A DNA stretch of 64,000 nt from Prosopocoilus inquinatus (lineage: Eukaryota; Arthropoda; Insecta; Coleoptera; Lucanidae), in contig CM069876.1 in assembly GCA_036172665.1 (NCBI GenBank), positions 43,059,001-43,123,000 on the forward strand. Reading direction: 5' to 3'. This document shows, piece by piece, positions 26,141 to 38,300 of the stretch (its first letter is position 1; every line of letters starts with the position of its first letter). Below the pieces are notes generated by a model. It made no database searches and was not told the origin of the DNA. It saw only the letters and a list, made by a program, of their open reading frames with translations. The position numbers were made by a program, and so were the translations under genes.

Positions 26141-26947
26141 ATAATCGTTTAACTAGAAATTACCAGCATTTTTTTAACTGTGAAATCACATCGAAAAAAT
26201 TATTTTATTTGTGAAAAGGTGGCGCCCTGAGATACTCAAAATATAACAAATATGTGTATAAAAATTCTGAACGTTAAATTTGTTCAGATAGTAAAATGCG
26301 AGAATTCTTTCAGGTTTCAGTCTGTAAAGGTAAACTGAGTTTTTTTTGTAAACCCAAAGGTTTTATAAAAAAAAATATGTAAATAGTAGAAAGCACCCTC
26401 TCTTAGTTATGGATTGAAGTTGCGAATGCTGTAGAAAGCCCCCTTTGAATGAATTGTCATGACTTAAAATTTATTTGTTTAATAAATTAAGAATAGAAAT
26501 AAGCAAAAATGTTGGCAAAAATGAAATGAAATGACGACGAAACAGATTATTTTATTTATTCAGATTAGCGGGGGGGGGGGGGTGCTTTAAGGTATTCAAA
26601 AATGTTGTAAATTTGCCCTGTTTTGTGAACAAATAAATTCGTTTAGAAAGATCGCAAAAATTCTGTTTGCTTTCCGTTTGTAAACGAAACTTTATCGAAA
26701 GAATTAAAGAATTTCACAATTCCCAAAAAAAGCAAAAGTATCGCAGAAAATAGCAGAAAGCGCCATCTCTTAGTCAGCAAATGAAGTTGGCAATGACGTA
26801 GAATGCCCTCTCTAAATGAATCACTCTAAATTAAAACTTAATAGTTTAATTAGAAAGCAACAAAAAAGAAAACTGTTTGTCAAGTGTTAGTATGTGAAAC
26901 TACAACAAAGAAATTTATTTATTCAGAGATGGCGCTTTGAGCTACTA

Positions 26948-27149
26948 CTAAACCCTTTAATTAGAGTCTGAACTATACCGCCATGTTATATCACAACAAT
27001 TAGCTATGATTGGGAGGGAAGAAAAGTAGGCGTTACCTTTTCGCCTGTTACGTTTGACAGTTGTCAAGTTTCAGTTTGTGATGTAATATGGCGGCGCCAA
27101 TCAAAACTTAGTTACGAATTATCCAGACTCTTATTACAGGGCCTCTACT
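26948..27149. mobile_element. MITE, family with AGAGACCCT...AGAGTCTGG ends (copy 2)
   Basis: Left aaaccctttaattagagtct and right agactcttattacagggcct are inverted. Inside, ccgccatgttatatcacaa pairs with ttgtgatgtaatatggcgg. It is non-coding, and its ends are more decayed than those of the other copies. Confidence 0.6.
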
Positions 27150-27165
27150 CTAACTCTAACATAAC

Positions 27166-27398
27166 AGAGACCCTATAGTTATATCATTTTCGATTGTGGT
27201 GCACTGTGTGCACTGAGTCTATCTTCATCTCGTTTTAACCTCATGGAATAAATGAGATGAAGGTATACTCAGTACGCATAGTGCACCTCAATCGAAAACG
27301 CGATTAGCGTACTCAGCCAATTATAAGAAAGAATGGAAGAATTTTTTTGCTGAAAGATGCCCGATTCTACCAGACTAAAAACTGGAGTCTGGGTCTCT
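27166..27398. mobile_element. MITE, family with AGAGACCCT...AGAGTCTGG ends (copy 3)
   Basis: agagaccctatag at the left is matched by ctggagtctgggtctct at the right. The left interior is palindromic (cattttcgattgtggtgcac pairs with gtgcacctcaatcgaaaacg). The right interior (ttttttgctgaaagatgccc, then gattctaccagact) is the reverse complement of the left interior of copy 1. It is non-coding. Confidence 0.65.
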
Positions 27399-27600
27399 AC
27401 TCTAAAATTTACTTTAAAATTTAATTTTGATATATTTTTTGTAGACAAAATAAGAACGCCAATTCAATTTAGACGATAGAATGCCCAGAGATTTTTAGTT
27501 GCCAATCTGGAAACCGTTTTAAACACCATCTCTTAGCTAACAATCGAAGTTAGAGATTTTATAGAACGCCATCTCTGGCTGACTGTTAATAACTTTGTTA

Positions 27601-28548
27601 AATTTTCTTCGAAATAGGAAAATTCGCTACCAAATCACGCTTTTCAGGAACACTGAAGAAGTTTTCATTGTCCAAAATAAAAGACCCGTTTATAATTTCA
27701 CCGAGTCTTAAGTTTTGCAATTAAGTTAATGACGAATAATTGTTTTCACTTCACGATCCAGAAAGAATTTCTGCACACTTTTTTTTACAAGTGGTTGACT
27801 TCTTCTTCACGGAAATATTCTCACTGACTGCGGTTATTGGAGTTGAAGGGTTTTTGGCCGAATACTTCACCTCAATCACTTTTTAGGCTTTAACAAAACA
27901 TTCGTAGACTTCCATTTCTTAGCCTTCATAGCAGATATCTTCTATAGGATTGATTATTTTTGATTCTTTTATCTTTGCAGTGATAACAAAACGAAACGAG
28001 GCGATGACCTACCTAAAGAAGTGCTCTTTTCAGTTCTTGCTTGGTGCCCCTTTCTCTTTTAGTTCTATCAATGTATGTATGAAGCCTTCGGAGTCGTTGT
28101 TTCCGTCTTTGAAGTGACAACGGAGAAAAGAGGGGGAGGAGGTCTTCCTGCCTCATCAAGATTTGGCTCCCTTCTCTTCTATTTATTGATTTTCTTCTTT
28201 GGTCTTTGGCCTTCATGTTTTCCCAATCTACGCAACGCCTTTCCCTTGGCGTCCCCCTTTTCCTTCTACATCAGTGTACATGTATACAACCTTCTTGTTC
28301 AGAATCTTTGTTTTCCTCTTTGAAGTGGAAACGGAGAGAAAGAGGAAGAAGTGGCCTTCCTAAACGCTTTCGGCTTTCGACTTTCGTGGTTTTCTTCAAC
28401 TGTAATTTCAGTATACCTACCTGCTTGTTGGTTCTCTTTATAGTTTTATTTTCGCGCTGCATGTCTTCGTCTTCTTTAGTCTGCAATTTCTTCTTCTATA
28501 CGTACTACCATCTTAGGAATTCGTCCTTTTCCAATTCCAAAAGAATTT
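27601..28548. other. Intergenic DNA with no supported gene
   Basis: A pyrimidine-rich stretch at 28060-28510 gives overlapping Phe/Ser-rich frames. Two related segments (tgtatgtatgaagccttcgg near 28073 and tgtacatgtatacaaccttc near 28274) suggest an old direct duplication. No gene is supported. Confidence 0.4.
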
Positions 28549-28959
28549 ATCGGCCATTCCAGGTGAAAAAACGGGGGGACAATTTGTGGTTTTCTTTTCA
28601 TAAATCGCTTATTTTGAAGTAATCATAATATTTTATTGCAGTATTTTCCTTAGTGTGAAGATGCTATGTAAACTGAAGATGTGTACAAATTTAGAGTACA
28701 CGTAAGAGATAATAATTAAAGATAGCAATTTAAGTAACGGAATGGAAAAGTCCTGGATGTCCCATCCGTCACGTAAATTATCTTCTTTAATAATTATTCT
28801 CTCTTACGTGTACTTTAAATTTGTACACAGGTTTCAGTTTTCACAGTATTTCCACATTGAAGAAAATACTCCAATAAAATATTGTGAATACATCAAAATA
28901 AGGCATTTATGAAAGGAAAATCGCAAATTGTCCCGTCCGTTCGCGTGAAATGGCCGTTA
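28549..28959. mobile_element. About 410-bp long inverted-repeat (foldback) element
   Basis: tcggccattccaggtgaaaa at the left pairs with gcgtgaaatggccg at the right. Pairing continues inward through gacaatttg, ataatattttattg and gtgtacaaattt, then acacgtaagaga, to a centre near 28760. Arms are about 190 bp with mismatches. It is non-coding. Confidence 0.7.
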
Positions 28960-30170
28960 GGTAAGTATCTCAGTGTTTATTCTTTGCATGTTTTAATAGA
29001 AGGGGGTTTGAGGTAATGGAAATCTGCAAAAGAAGAGGAATAAGGTCTATTATTAAAACACTGACAGAATGGAAAAGAAAAGGAAGTGAAGAGTATTTGG
29101 CAAGATTGAAAAAAAAATGGAAGAGATGAGAAAACGATCAGTGAATATAAAATCTGACGTCATAGATGGAATTTGGAAAATAAAGAGAATAACATTTATT
29201 TTTAGTTCTTTATAAATAATTCCACTTCTTTGTGCTCTCCTGTTTTGGTAATTTGTATTAATTTGGAGCTAGTCTGAAATCGAAGTTTTTTTCTTCATTT
29301 CTATCATAAATCAGAGTCCTTCGATTCGCTTCGAGAAAACGCCCAGGAATTCAACAACAACAACAACAACAAAAATCGTCCAGCATCTGCTGCTGCACAG
29401 CACGATTATTATTAATCAGAGTGAAATTAAAGAAGTGTTTCTATCGGATAGTTTCGAATCGAATCCGTATCGAATCGAATCTAGGTGGCGCGTGCAAAAT
29501 CGTCGAGCTCGGCAAAAACTATGAAACGGAAGATTACGGAGCAAAGCAACCCAATTACGAGCCAAACGGTGTTTGTCAATTCCAATTGCGTTTTCGTTTT
29601 CCACACTTCGAACGCCTCGTTTTCTATTCGATTATGCAAATCGAATCGCTCGGAGTGCCCGCTGAATTACGCGGTGAAAAGATGGAGGCTTGTAATTATT
29701 TTATCCGCGGTTATTAGAGAGATTAGAAAGTAATATTTTTATTACTCGTCGTTATTACGGCGATTTCCAGTTTTAGATGTTGCACGTACTTACACATGCA
29801 GCGTACGCACGAAGAAGGAAAAATCAAGTTCTTCTTTTGGTTTTATTAAGTTCATTGCAATAGAAACGAGTCAATGCAGAAACGAAATTTTTGTGTTGTG
29901 GGCAGGCAGCAGGAAGTTCACAAAACATTTGCTGAGGTCGTATGTTAACTGTAAACGCGAAAGTTAAAGCACAATTTTTTCTTTTTCATATTCCAAGATG
30001 AAAGGCAAGGATGCAAGTCACCGACACACTTTGCGATTTTCATGAATAACACGCGTACTAGGTTTGTTTGACTCTAAACAACGAAATACTAACACTAATT
30101 CCAGGACAAAAATGAATACGATAACACTATCGACTTTTATTCGAGAGAAAAAAATGGAATTTCGGGAAAT
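28960..30170. other. Intergenic DNA with no supported gene
   Basis: It contains a (CAA)n run near 29352-29371 and a GC-richer segment at 29460-29720 that is open in several frames. I see no convincing domain in those frames. Possible regulatory DNA. Confidence 0.4.
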
Positions 30171-30174
30171 TTAT

Positions 30175-32010
30175 ATTTTTTGTTGCATTTTCGAGATCCC
30201 GGGTAAATTCTAGCCTGAAATGATGGGTCGCACCACGGGTCTATCTTGATTGGTTCTCGAGTTGCATTATTGAAAACAAATGAAAAAACTCGAGAACCGC
30301 TCGCGCCAGACCCTTAACGCGACCCATCAATTCAGGCTAGAATTTACTTGCGAATTCAAAAATGTCATTATATGCAAAGTCTTCCGTTAAAAAAAAATGT
30401 TACAGGCAACGTAAATTGAGGAAGGTTTTTTTTTTCTCTGCGAAGAAATGAGTGAGTGAATCATTTACTTTCTCAACTCGTAAATTCTTTGGGAAATTTG
30501 CATATTTTGTTGCAGTTTTGGCTTCCGGGGTAAATTCTAGCGTGAATTGATGGGTCGCACCATGGATCTATCTTGATTGGTTCTCGAGTTGCACTATTAA
30601 AAACAAATGAAAAAACTGGAGAACCTCTCACGCTAGACCCTTGATGCGATCCATCAATTCATGTTAGAATTTACTTGAGAATTAAAAAATGCGTTTATAT
30701 GCAAAGTCTTCCATTAAGAAAAAAATGTTACAAGCAATTGAAATTGAGGAATGATTTTTTTTCTCTGCGAAGAAATGAGTGAGTGAATCATTTACTTTCT
30801 CAACTCGTAAATCCTTCGGTAAATTTGCATCTTTTGTTGCATTGTTGGGTTCCCGGGTAAATTCTAGCCTGAATTGATGGGTCGCACCATGGGTCTATCT
30901 TGATTGGTTCTCGAGTTGCACTATTAAAAACAAAAGAAAAAACTCGAGAACCGCTCGCGCTAGACCCATGATGCGACCCATCAATTCAGGCTAGAATTTA
31001 CTGGCGAATTCAATAATGCCATTTTATACAACGCCTTCCGTTAAAAAAAATGTTACAAGCAATTGAAATTGAGGAATGATTTTTTTTCCTCTGCGAAGAA
31101 ATGAGTGAGTGGATCGTTTACTTTCTCAACACGTAAATTCTTCGGGAAACTTGCATCTTTTGTTGCATTTTTGGGTTTCCGGGTAAATTCTAGCCTGAAA
31201 TGATGGGTCGCACTATGGGTCTATCTTGATTGGTTCTCGAGTTGCACTATTAAAAACAAAAGAAAAAACTCGAGAACCGCTCGCGCTAGACCCATGATGC
31301 GACCCATCAATTCAGGCTAGAATTTACTGGCGAATTCAATAATGCCATTTTATACAACGCCTTCCGTTAAAAAAAATGTTACAAGCAATTGAAATTGAAG
31401 AATGATTTTTTTTTCTCTGCGAAGAAATGAGTGAGTGAATCGTTTACTTTCTCAACTTGTAAAATCTTCGGGAAATTTGCATTTTTTGTTGCATGTTTGA
31501 GTTCTCGAGTAAATTCTAGCGTGAATTGACGGGTCGCACCATGGTTCTATCTTGATTGGTTCTCGAGTTGCACTATTAAAAACAAATGAAGAAACTCGAG
31601 AACCGCTCACACTAGACTCATGATGCGATCCATCAATTCAGGCTAGATTTTACTGGCGAATTCAAAAATATCATTGCGTACAAGGCTTTTCGTTAAAAAA
31701 AATGTAACAGGCAAGTGAAATTCGGGAATGATTTTTCTCTCTGCGAAGAAATGAGTGAGTGAATCAACTCGTAAAATCTTCGGGAAATTTGCACCTTTTG
31801 TTGCATTTTTGGGTTTCCGGGTAAATGTTAGCCTGAATTGATGGGTCGCACTATGGGTCTGTCTTGATTGGTTCTCGAGTTGCACTATTAAAAACAAATG
31901 AAAAAGCTCGAGAACCGCTCGCGCTAGACCCATGATGCGACCCATCAATTCAGGCTAGAATTTACTCGCGAATTCAAAAATGCCATTATATACAGGGTCT
32001 TCCGTAAAAA
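30175..32010. repeat. About 326-bp tandem array of hairpins, 6 copies
   Basis: gatgggtcgcac recurs at about 30226, 30552, 30878, 31205, 31531 (gacgggtcgcac) and 31843, spaced 326, 326, 327, 326 and 312 bp. Each unit has a hairpin of about 145 bp: taaattctagcctgaattga and ggttctcgagtt pair with aactcgagaacc and tcaattcaggctagaattta, around a short A-rich loop. Between hairpins is a constant linker with tctgcgaagaaatgagtgag. Copies are about 90% alike by eye. Open frames here come from the repeats. Confidence 0.85.
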
Positions 32011-32089
32011 ATGTAACAAATACTAAAATTATTTTTGCAAGGAAATGAGTGAGTGAATCGTTTACTTTCTCAACTCGTAAAATCTGAGT
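32011..32089. repeat. Decayed edge of the hairpin array
   Basis: gaaatgagtgagtgaatcgt and actttctcaactcgtaaaat continue the array linker to about 32084, followed by unrelated GC-richer sequence at the proposed promoter. Confidence 0.6.
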
Positions 32090-32345
32090 GCTATTGCATC
32101 CTGTCGAGCAGAAATTTTGGTGAGATCTTCCGTCGGACGTGCATGCACTTCCTCTTTCGTTTACGCTCGCGTGCACCAGCCGGCACGGCCGCGGTCGGTG
32201 GAAACTCGCCGGTCGCATGTGTTGGAGTAGTGTGTTCTTAGGCTAGGCCGGTGAAAGGACATGGATCCAGATGAAATGCTGATACACTTGTGCGGCAGAT
32301 CAGTTCGATAGCAGCATCTCTTAGTGATAGTGTGAAATCGCAGCC
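32090..32345 (+). promoter_or_regulatory. GC-richer proposed promoter and 5' leader region
   Basis: A GC-richer stretch separates the hairpin array from the proposed exon 1. It contains an initiator-like TCAGT at 32300-32304. I see no TATA box 25-35 bp upstream and only a poor match to a downstream promoter element near +28. An ATG at 32263 opens a 16-codon frame that would be an upstream ORF if transcription began earlier. Confidence 0.35.
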
Positions 32346-32357
32346 ATGTTACTGCAG
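32302..32357 (+). CDS. Exon 1: short 5' UTR plus MLLQ
   Basis: The ATG at 32346 has a favourable context (gcagcc before it). It encodes only Met-Leu-Leu-Gln before the donor CAG|gtgcgt at 32358. Splicing in phase 0 to 40389 gives MLLQ-IVLTLLLTFTSIEA, a well-formed signal peptide. First exons coding for about four residues, with an intron inside the signal peptide, are common in insect cuticle genes. The 5' end is placed at an initiator-like TCAGT (A at 32302), which is inference. An alternative start is an ATG near 39827 (MMV followed by gtaaaa), whose donor is weaker. Confidence 0.5.
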
Positions 32358-35300
32358 GTGCGTGCCATTCATTCAGCTTGCGTGCAAGTACACACCCCGG
32401 ACTGTGCGTGTGGAGATTGTGAGAAATGCGCGTGAAATTCGAAATTTCCGTGATTTTAATCAATTTTATTAAGCAAAATTAAGAATACAATTTTTTCATA
32501 ATTTTGAAATGAAATATTGTATGGGAATCGTCCCTTCAAAAATTAAAAATAATTTGACACGATTTATATTTAAATCAGATTTAAAACACAATCAGTTTTT
32601 ATTATGCTTTTAAATTTATTTTAAATTTTGTTTAGAAAAGTGTAGTATCTGTTCTCAAAATATTATTTTTTTTAAACTAAATTCTTTAATTTTTTTTTAC
32701 TATCTTTACTTTTTGTTAAATTCTTTCATTATTTAATTAAGAGAACAAAAAATAATACCTTGTCTGAATTTCTTAAAACAAACTTGTCGCTGTTTCTTAA
32801 ATTATATTCCAATTTTTCCAAATTTTACATATTTTTTTTTTTTAATTTTAGAATTTATATATTTTTAATTATTAACGTTTGGAGACTTCCATTTTAGTCG
32901 TAATGTTACGATATTTATTATTGAAATTACGAACACTAAAAAAAAAAAACTACTTTGTGTTAGTTATAACTTTTTTAAATGACTTTGATATTCGCTGGAA
33001 TACCATTTCTGTTCAGATTATTTTTCTCGTTTAAATTCGATCATCTCCTGCGCTTAAAAATTCTGATAAAATGTTGATTAAAAAAATGTCTTTCGATATT
33101 TATAAATAATTATGAATGTCTTTTTAGTTTATATTCGATTGTATTTTGTTTAAATTTCGGTCGTCTTTTCTCTAAAATTTGATCAAATTCTGACGTGTTT
33201 TGATTTTTTGCTTCTTCATCACAATGATTTCGACCGTCTTTTGTCTAAAATCATAGCAAACTGTTACACACACCTCGTGATACTAGTTTCTCGTTAAATT
33301 ATTATTAAATTCGTTCATATTTTTCGAATTTTTATTTTTTCAATTTTCCCAGACGTCAAATTTTGTTAGATTTTTAGACTCTCGAATCTTTCTCAAATGA
33401 TCTTCAAATTCGCTCGTCTTTTGTTTAAATTCTGAGATAAAGAAAGTTTGAATTTGTAAATAAATTTCTCGTTCGATATTCACAAATTGTTACTGTTATT
33501 CGATCGCCTTTGTTCAAACTCGTTCCGATTTTGATTGTCTGGCATCTTTCTCGAATGATTTTTGGTTTCTCAGACGTTTTCCGCGTTAAATGCGATCGTC
33601 TTTTGTTTATATTCGGAGATAAACTTGTTTGAATTTTTAAATTTCTCTTTCTCGATATTTAAAAATTGTGTTTTTTTGCGTGTGTAAATTCGATCGTCCT
33701 TTGTTTATATTCCGAAATAAATTGTGAATATTTAAATTTCTCTTTCGATAATCAAAAATGTTTTTTTTTTGCGTGTGTAAATTCGATCGTCCTTTGTTTA
33801 TATTTCGAAATAAATTGTGAATATTTAAATTTCTTTTTCGATGTTCAAAAATTGTTTTTTTTCTGCGTGTGTAAATTCGGTCATCTTTTGTTTAAATTAG
33901 ATCAGGTTTTGTTTCTCTCGCATCTGTCTCCAACGATTTTCGGTTTCTCGGACGTCCTCCGCATTAAATTCGATCGTCCTTTGTTTATATTCCGAAATAA
34001 ATTGTGAATTTTTAAATTTCTCTTTCGATGTTCAAAAATGTTTTTTTTTTGGGTGTGTCGATCGTCTTTTGTTTAAATTCGAACAGGTTTTGTTTCTCTC
34101 GCATTTGTCTCGAACGATTTTCGGTTTCTCAGACGTCCTCCGCATTAAATTCGATCGTCCTTTGTTCATATTCCGAAATAAATTGTGAATTTTTAATTTC
34201 TCTTTCGATATTCAAAAATTGGTTCTTTTTCTGCGTGTGTAAATTCGATCGTCTTTTGTTTAAATTCAATCAGGTTTTGTTTCTCTCGCATTTGTCTCGA
34301 ATTGTTTTCGGTTTCTCAGACGTCCTCCGCATTAAATTCGATCGTCCTTTGTTTATATTTCGAAATAACTTGTGAATTTTTAATTTCTCTTTCGATATTC
34401 AAAAATTGTTTTTTTTGCGTGTGTAAATTCGATCGTCTTTTGTTTAAATTCGATCAGGTTTTGTTTCTGTCGCATTTGTCTCGAACGATTTTCGGTTTCT
34501 CAGGCGTCCTCCGCATTAAATTCGATTGTCCTTTGTATTTGAAATAAAGTTGTGAATATTTAAATTTTTCCTTCAACGTTCAAAAATTGTTTCTCGTTAA
34601 AAGTCGATTGCCTTTTGCTTAAATTCCGGTAAAATCCTGTCTCACAAGTTGTCTTCTTGTTTAAATTCGATCGTCTTTTGTTTAAATTCGATCGTCTTTT
34701 GTTTAAATTCGATCAACTTTTGTTTAAATTCGATTGTCTATTGTTTAAATTCGATCAACTCTTCGTTTAAAATTCGATCAGAAGATTCTCTGGATTTTTC
34801 TTAAGCTATTTCGATTTTCTCAAACGTTTTCAGAGTATGATTCGATCGTCTTTCGTTTACATTGTGAGTTAAGCTTGTGACTTTCTTAATTTCTCTTTCA
34901 ATATTCGCAAATTGTTTTCTGGTTTAAAAAATTCGATTGCCTTTTGCGTAAATTCCGATGCAAATGTGATTCAAAAATTGTTTAACTTTTTCTACAAAAT
35001 TATTATTTATCTCAATTGGAGTGAAGTAATAATCTATTTAATTTTTTTTTTCTGTAATATTAACAAGCCAAGAATTATTCAGTTTTCTTAAAATGCCTGT
35101 TAGTAATTTTTTAATAATTGTTTTAGTCATAAATTATTTTCTTTAATTCCTTTCAAAGTCATTTTTTAAATGCCAAAGTAATTTACTTTGTGTCATTTAC
35201 ACAATTATCAACCTTATTATCGTAAATTGTTTGAAAAGCTTAATTCGTATTTTATAAAAAGCCTATCCCCATCTGGAATGTGTCTAACTTTGCTGAAAAT

Positions 35301-38300
35301 GTTGCCAAATCCTTGCTTTAATAATAATTGCTCTAATTGCAATAAGTTGTCTGCTGGCTGTATTATTATTATTATTATCATTATTAGAATTTTACGTAAT
35401 GTTTATTATTATTATTATCTATATTCTTATGTAGAATAATTACGTTGTTTAAATTTTGTAATGTAATAACAAGGTACATTTATTAGCAGGCATGGTGTTT
35501 AAAAACCACCGTAAAATTAATTGAATTATTTCCAGCAACATTTTGCTTAGAATTACGTGTATTTAGCGGTGCTTGCAGTCACTTAGGAAATTTTATGCTT
35601 TGTCAAATGATGCTTGGCGAAGTCAATTTGTTCTCTCCGGTGTGGTGGCGGCAATTCCGGTACAAAAGCGTTAATTAAAATTACCGTCACATTTAATAAA
35701 TACGTCCGAGGAATGGGCAAGAAATTTATTTTCGTGTTGTTTTAATTTTTTTTTATTACTTTGTTGTACGTTATATAAGGTTTTTGTTCTTAAATGAAAG
35801 TAGAAATTTTTTTTTAAAGAATTGCTCTGTCTTGTGCAGTTTTATATTTTCTTTCTTTTCTTATAAATATTTTTCGCTTGCACTGAATTATTTATGAATA
35901 AATCCATTTAATCTATTAAATAAATTGAAAACTTCCGAGTCGACATTGTTTGGAAAGTCTACTAGTGTAGAGCTAGCCATTCGTTTCATAATTTGGCGGG
36001 TGCGTCACGAAACACCCTGTGTATCAGAAAGTTTCAAAGAAATAACTCGACGAGACAATTGAATCAAAGCAATGCAAAACACACCACGCAGAAAATGATG
36101 AAAAGAAAACAGAAGAAAAGGTAAAAGGTAAAGATTTCTGAGAAAAAGAATACGAAAAATGTATCTGCCTTTCTCCTTCGTTCTTTGGCACAGAATAATC
36201 TCTTCAGGTAAGCTAATCTTGCTGTACGGACTGAGGATCACTAAAGAAGAAGTTTCTTTGGAAAAACAGATAATGGCCAAGTCTACCTTACCTTCCATAA
36301 TCAATTTTAATCCTTACATTTTCTGAATAGATTAATCTTGCAAACTCCTCTCCATCCTGGAAGAATGATTGGAAGTATCACACAAAGAAGAACCAGAAGA
36401 TAAAAAGTAAAAAGAAAAGGTAAAAGGATTTTTGAGAAGTGGGATTTCAGATCAGAAAAAGAATGCAAAAAATATCTTTGCCTTTCTTCTTCGTTCTTTG
36501 TGCAAAGAAAGAAGTTGATCTAGCAGCAATATAATATGCATTTATTAAAAAAAATTAAAAGGTGGTGTCAAGGGCTCGTAGAATTGAATAAAAGGGAAAA
36601 ACCTCGTTGGTCACTCCACACAAGACAAACAAAAACAAAAACAAAAAGCCCAACACCCACATTGGTAAAAGACCCGTATCATGAGGATAGGTCAGGGAAA
36701 GAACAGTGAAAATAAAAAAAAATCGAAGGGGTAAGCAATAAATGGTAAAATCTAAAAGACAGAAAATGAAAGGGTAAAATAATGGAAGAATTGAAAAGAG
36801 ACTAACTGGAATGAATGGATTCGCACGGGAAATACGTCATCCTAAACATCAACGCCAAACATGGGCAAAAAATGATTGAGAATTGGCCCGCGAGAAGAAG
36901 AGGGTTGCAAGAAATGCCTTTACTTTCCTTCTTAGCGCTTGTTGCAGGAGAATGTCCTCAGGGCTGCTGATTTTCTTGATGAACGCAGACCAGAAACACC
37001 GACAAAATTCCTTGAGGAAGACAGGCAATGGTCAAGTCTGTAATATAAATGAAGAATTGAAAAGAGACTATCTGGAATGAATGGATTCGCACGGGAAATA
37101 CGTCATCCTAAACTTCGACGACAAGGTTGGGCAAACAGTGGTTGAGAAATGGTCCCAGATAAGAAGAGGGTTGCAAAAAATGACTTTATCTTCCTTCTGT
37201 GTTCTTATTGCAGAAGAATTTCTTCAAAGCTGCTGATTTTCTTGCTGAAACACTGAGAAGACATACAATGGCCAAGTCTCTCTTCAATAAACCATTCGAT
37301 TTTCTAAAGGAAACAATTTTTTGAACTTCTTTTCCCAGTACGAGCTGAGCACTAAAAATACAGGAGCTCGTAGAATTTGATGAAAGGGAATAACTCATTC
37401 TCCACTACACACTCACGTTAAGACAAGTACAAAGAGTAACAACTAATTGGGTAAATTTATTCAATAAAGATATGGTAGGGGAAGCCCAGTTGAAAGCACT
37501 GTGGAAGTAGAGAGAAGGCGAAGGAATAAATGATAAGAAGACAGAAGGTACAATAATGGAAGATTTGAAAAGTCTGACAAACAAAATGAAGAACTGGAAG
37601 AAATAGATTTACACTGAAAATACGACTGCGTTGAGCATTGAGTTGTTGAGAAGACATGTAGGAAGATGGCCTTCTTCGTTCTTTGTTAGAGAAGAATTTC
37701 TTCAGATCTTGCTAAACATTTCATGGAAGTTTCATGGGGAAGACAGATGATGGCCAAGTCTACCTTGCTCTCGGCCAAATCTTCTTCACCCTCATCCTCT
37801 ATAACCAATTCTTACCTCAAATGCCTTTCTTCGTTCTTTGTTAGGGAAAATTTTCTTCTTGTTGAACGTTGTATGGAAGATTCATGGGGAAGAAATGGAA
37901 TGGTCAAGTCTACCTTGCCTTCACCCCCGTCTTCTTCAGCCTCATTTTCTATAACCAACTTTTATTTCAAAGGACTTTCTCTTTCATCCGTTGTTATAGA
38001 AAATATTCCTCAGGTCTTGTTGTTGAACATTTTATAAAACTTTCAAAGGGAAGAGAGGCAATGGCTAAGTCTGCCTTGTCTTCGCCCCTTATTTTCTTCA
38101 CCCTCATCTTCTGTATTATCGAATTTTTACTCGAAAGGCCTTTCTTCTTTGTTCTTTCTCAGAGGAAATTTTCCTCAGTTCTTCTTGTTGAATGTTTCTT
38201 GGAAGTTTTATGGAGAAGAGAGACACTGGTCAAGTCTGTCTTGTCTTCGCCCCCCGTCTTCTTTACCCTCCTCGTGCTTATCCAATTTTTACCTCAAAGA

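Larger units (their letters stand above)
25806..27600. repeat. Dispersed direct repeats marked by agaaagcgccatctcttagt
   Basis: Copies at about 25811, 26390, 26755 and 27520 share rgaaagcrccatctcttagt, then a roughly 14-base gap and gaagttrgyaatg. A downstream companion (ggcgcyytgagatactcaaa-like) occurs at about 26221, 26580 and 26933. The block is interrupted by two or three inverted-repeat elements, which explains the uneven spacing. Confidence 0.6.

Noticed and set aside
25837..26214. 125-codon plus-strand frame
   Set aside because: It runs across two hairpin elements inside a repeat copy, so most of it is transposon sequence read by chance.
29421..29717. 98-codon plus-strand frame with some CUB-like spacing of Cys and aromatic residues
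   Set aside because: Resemblance is too weak, the other strand and a second frame are also open, and no splice partner was found.
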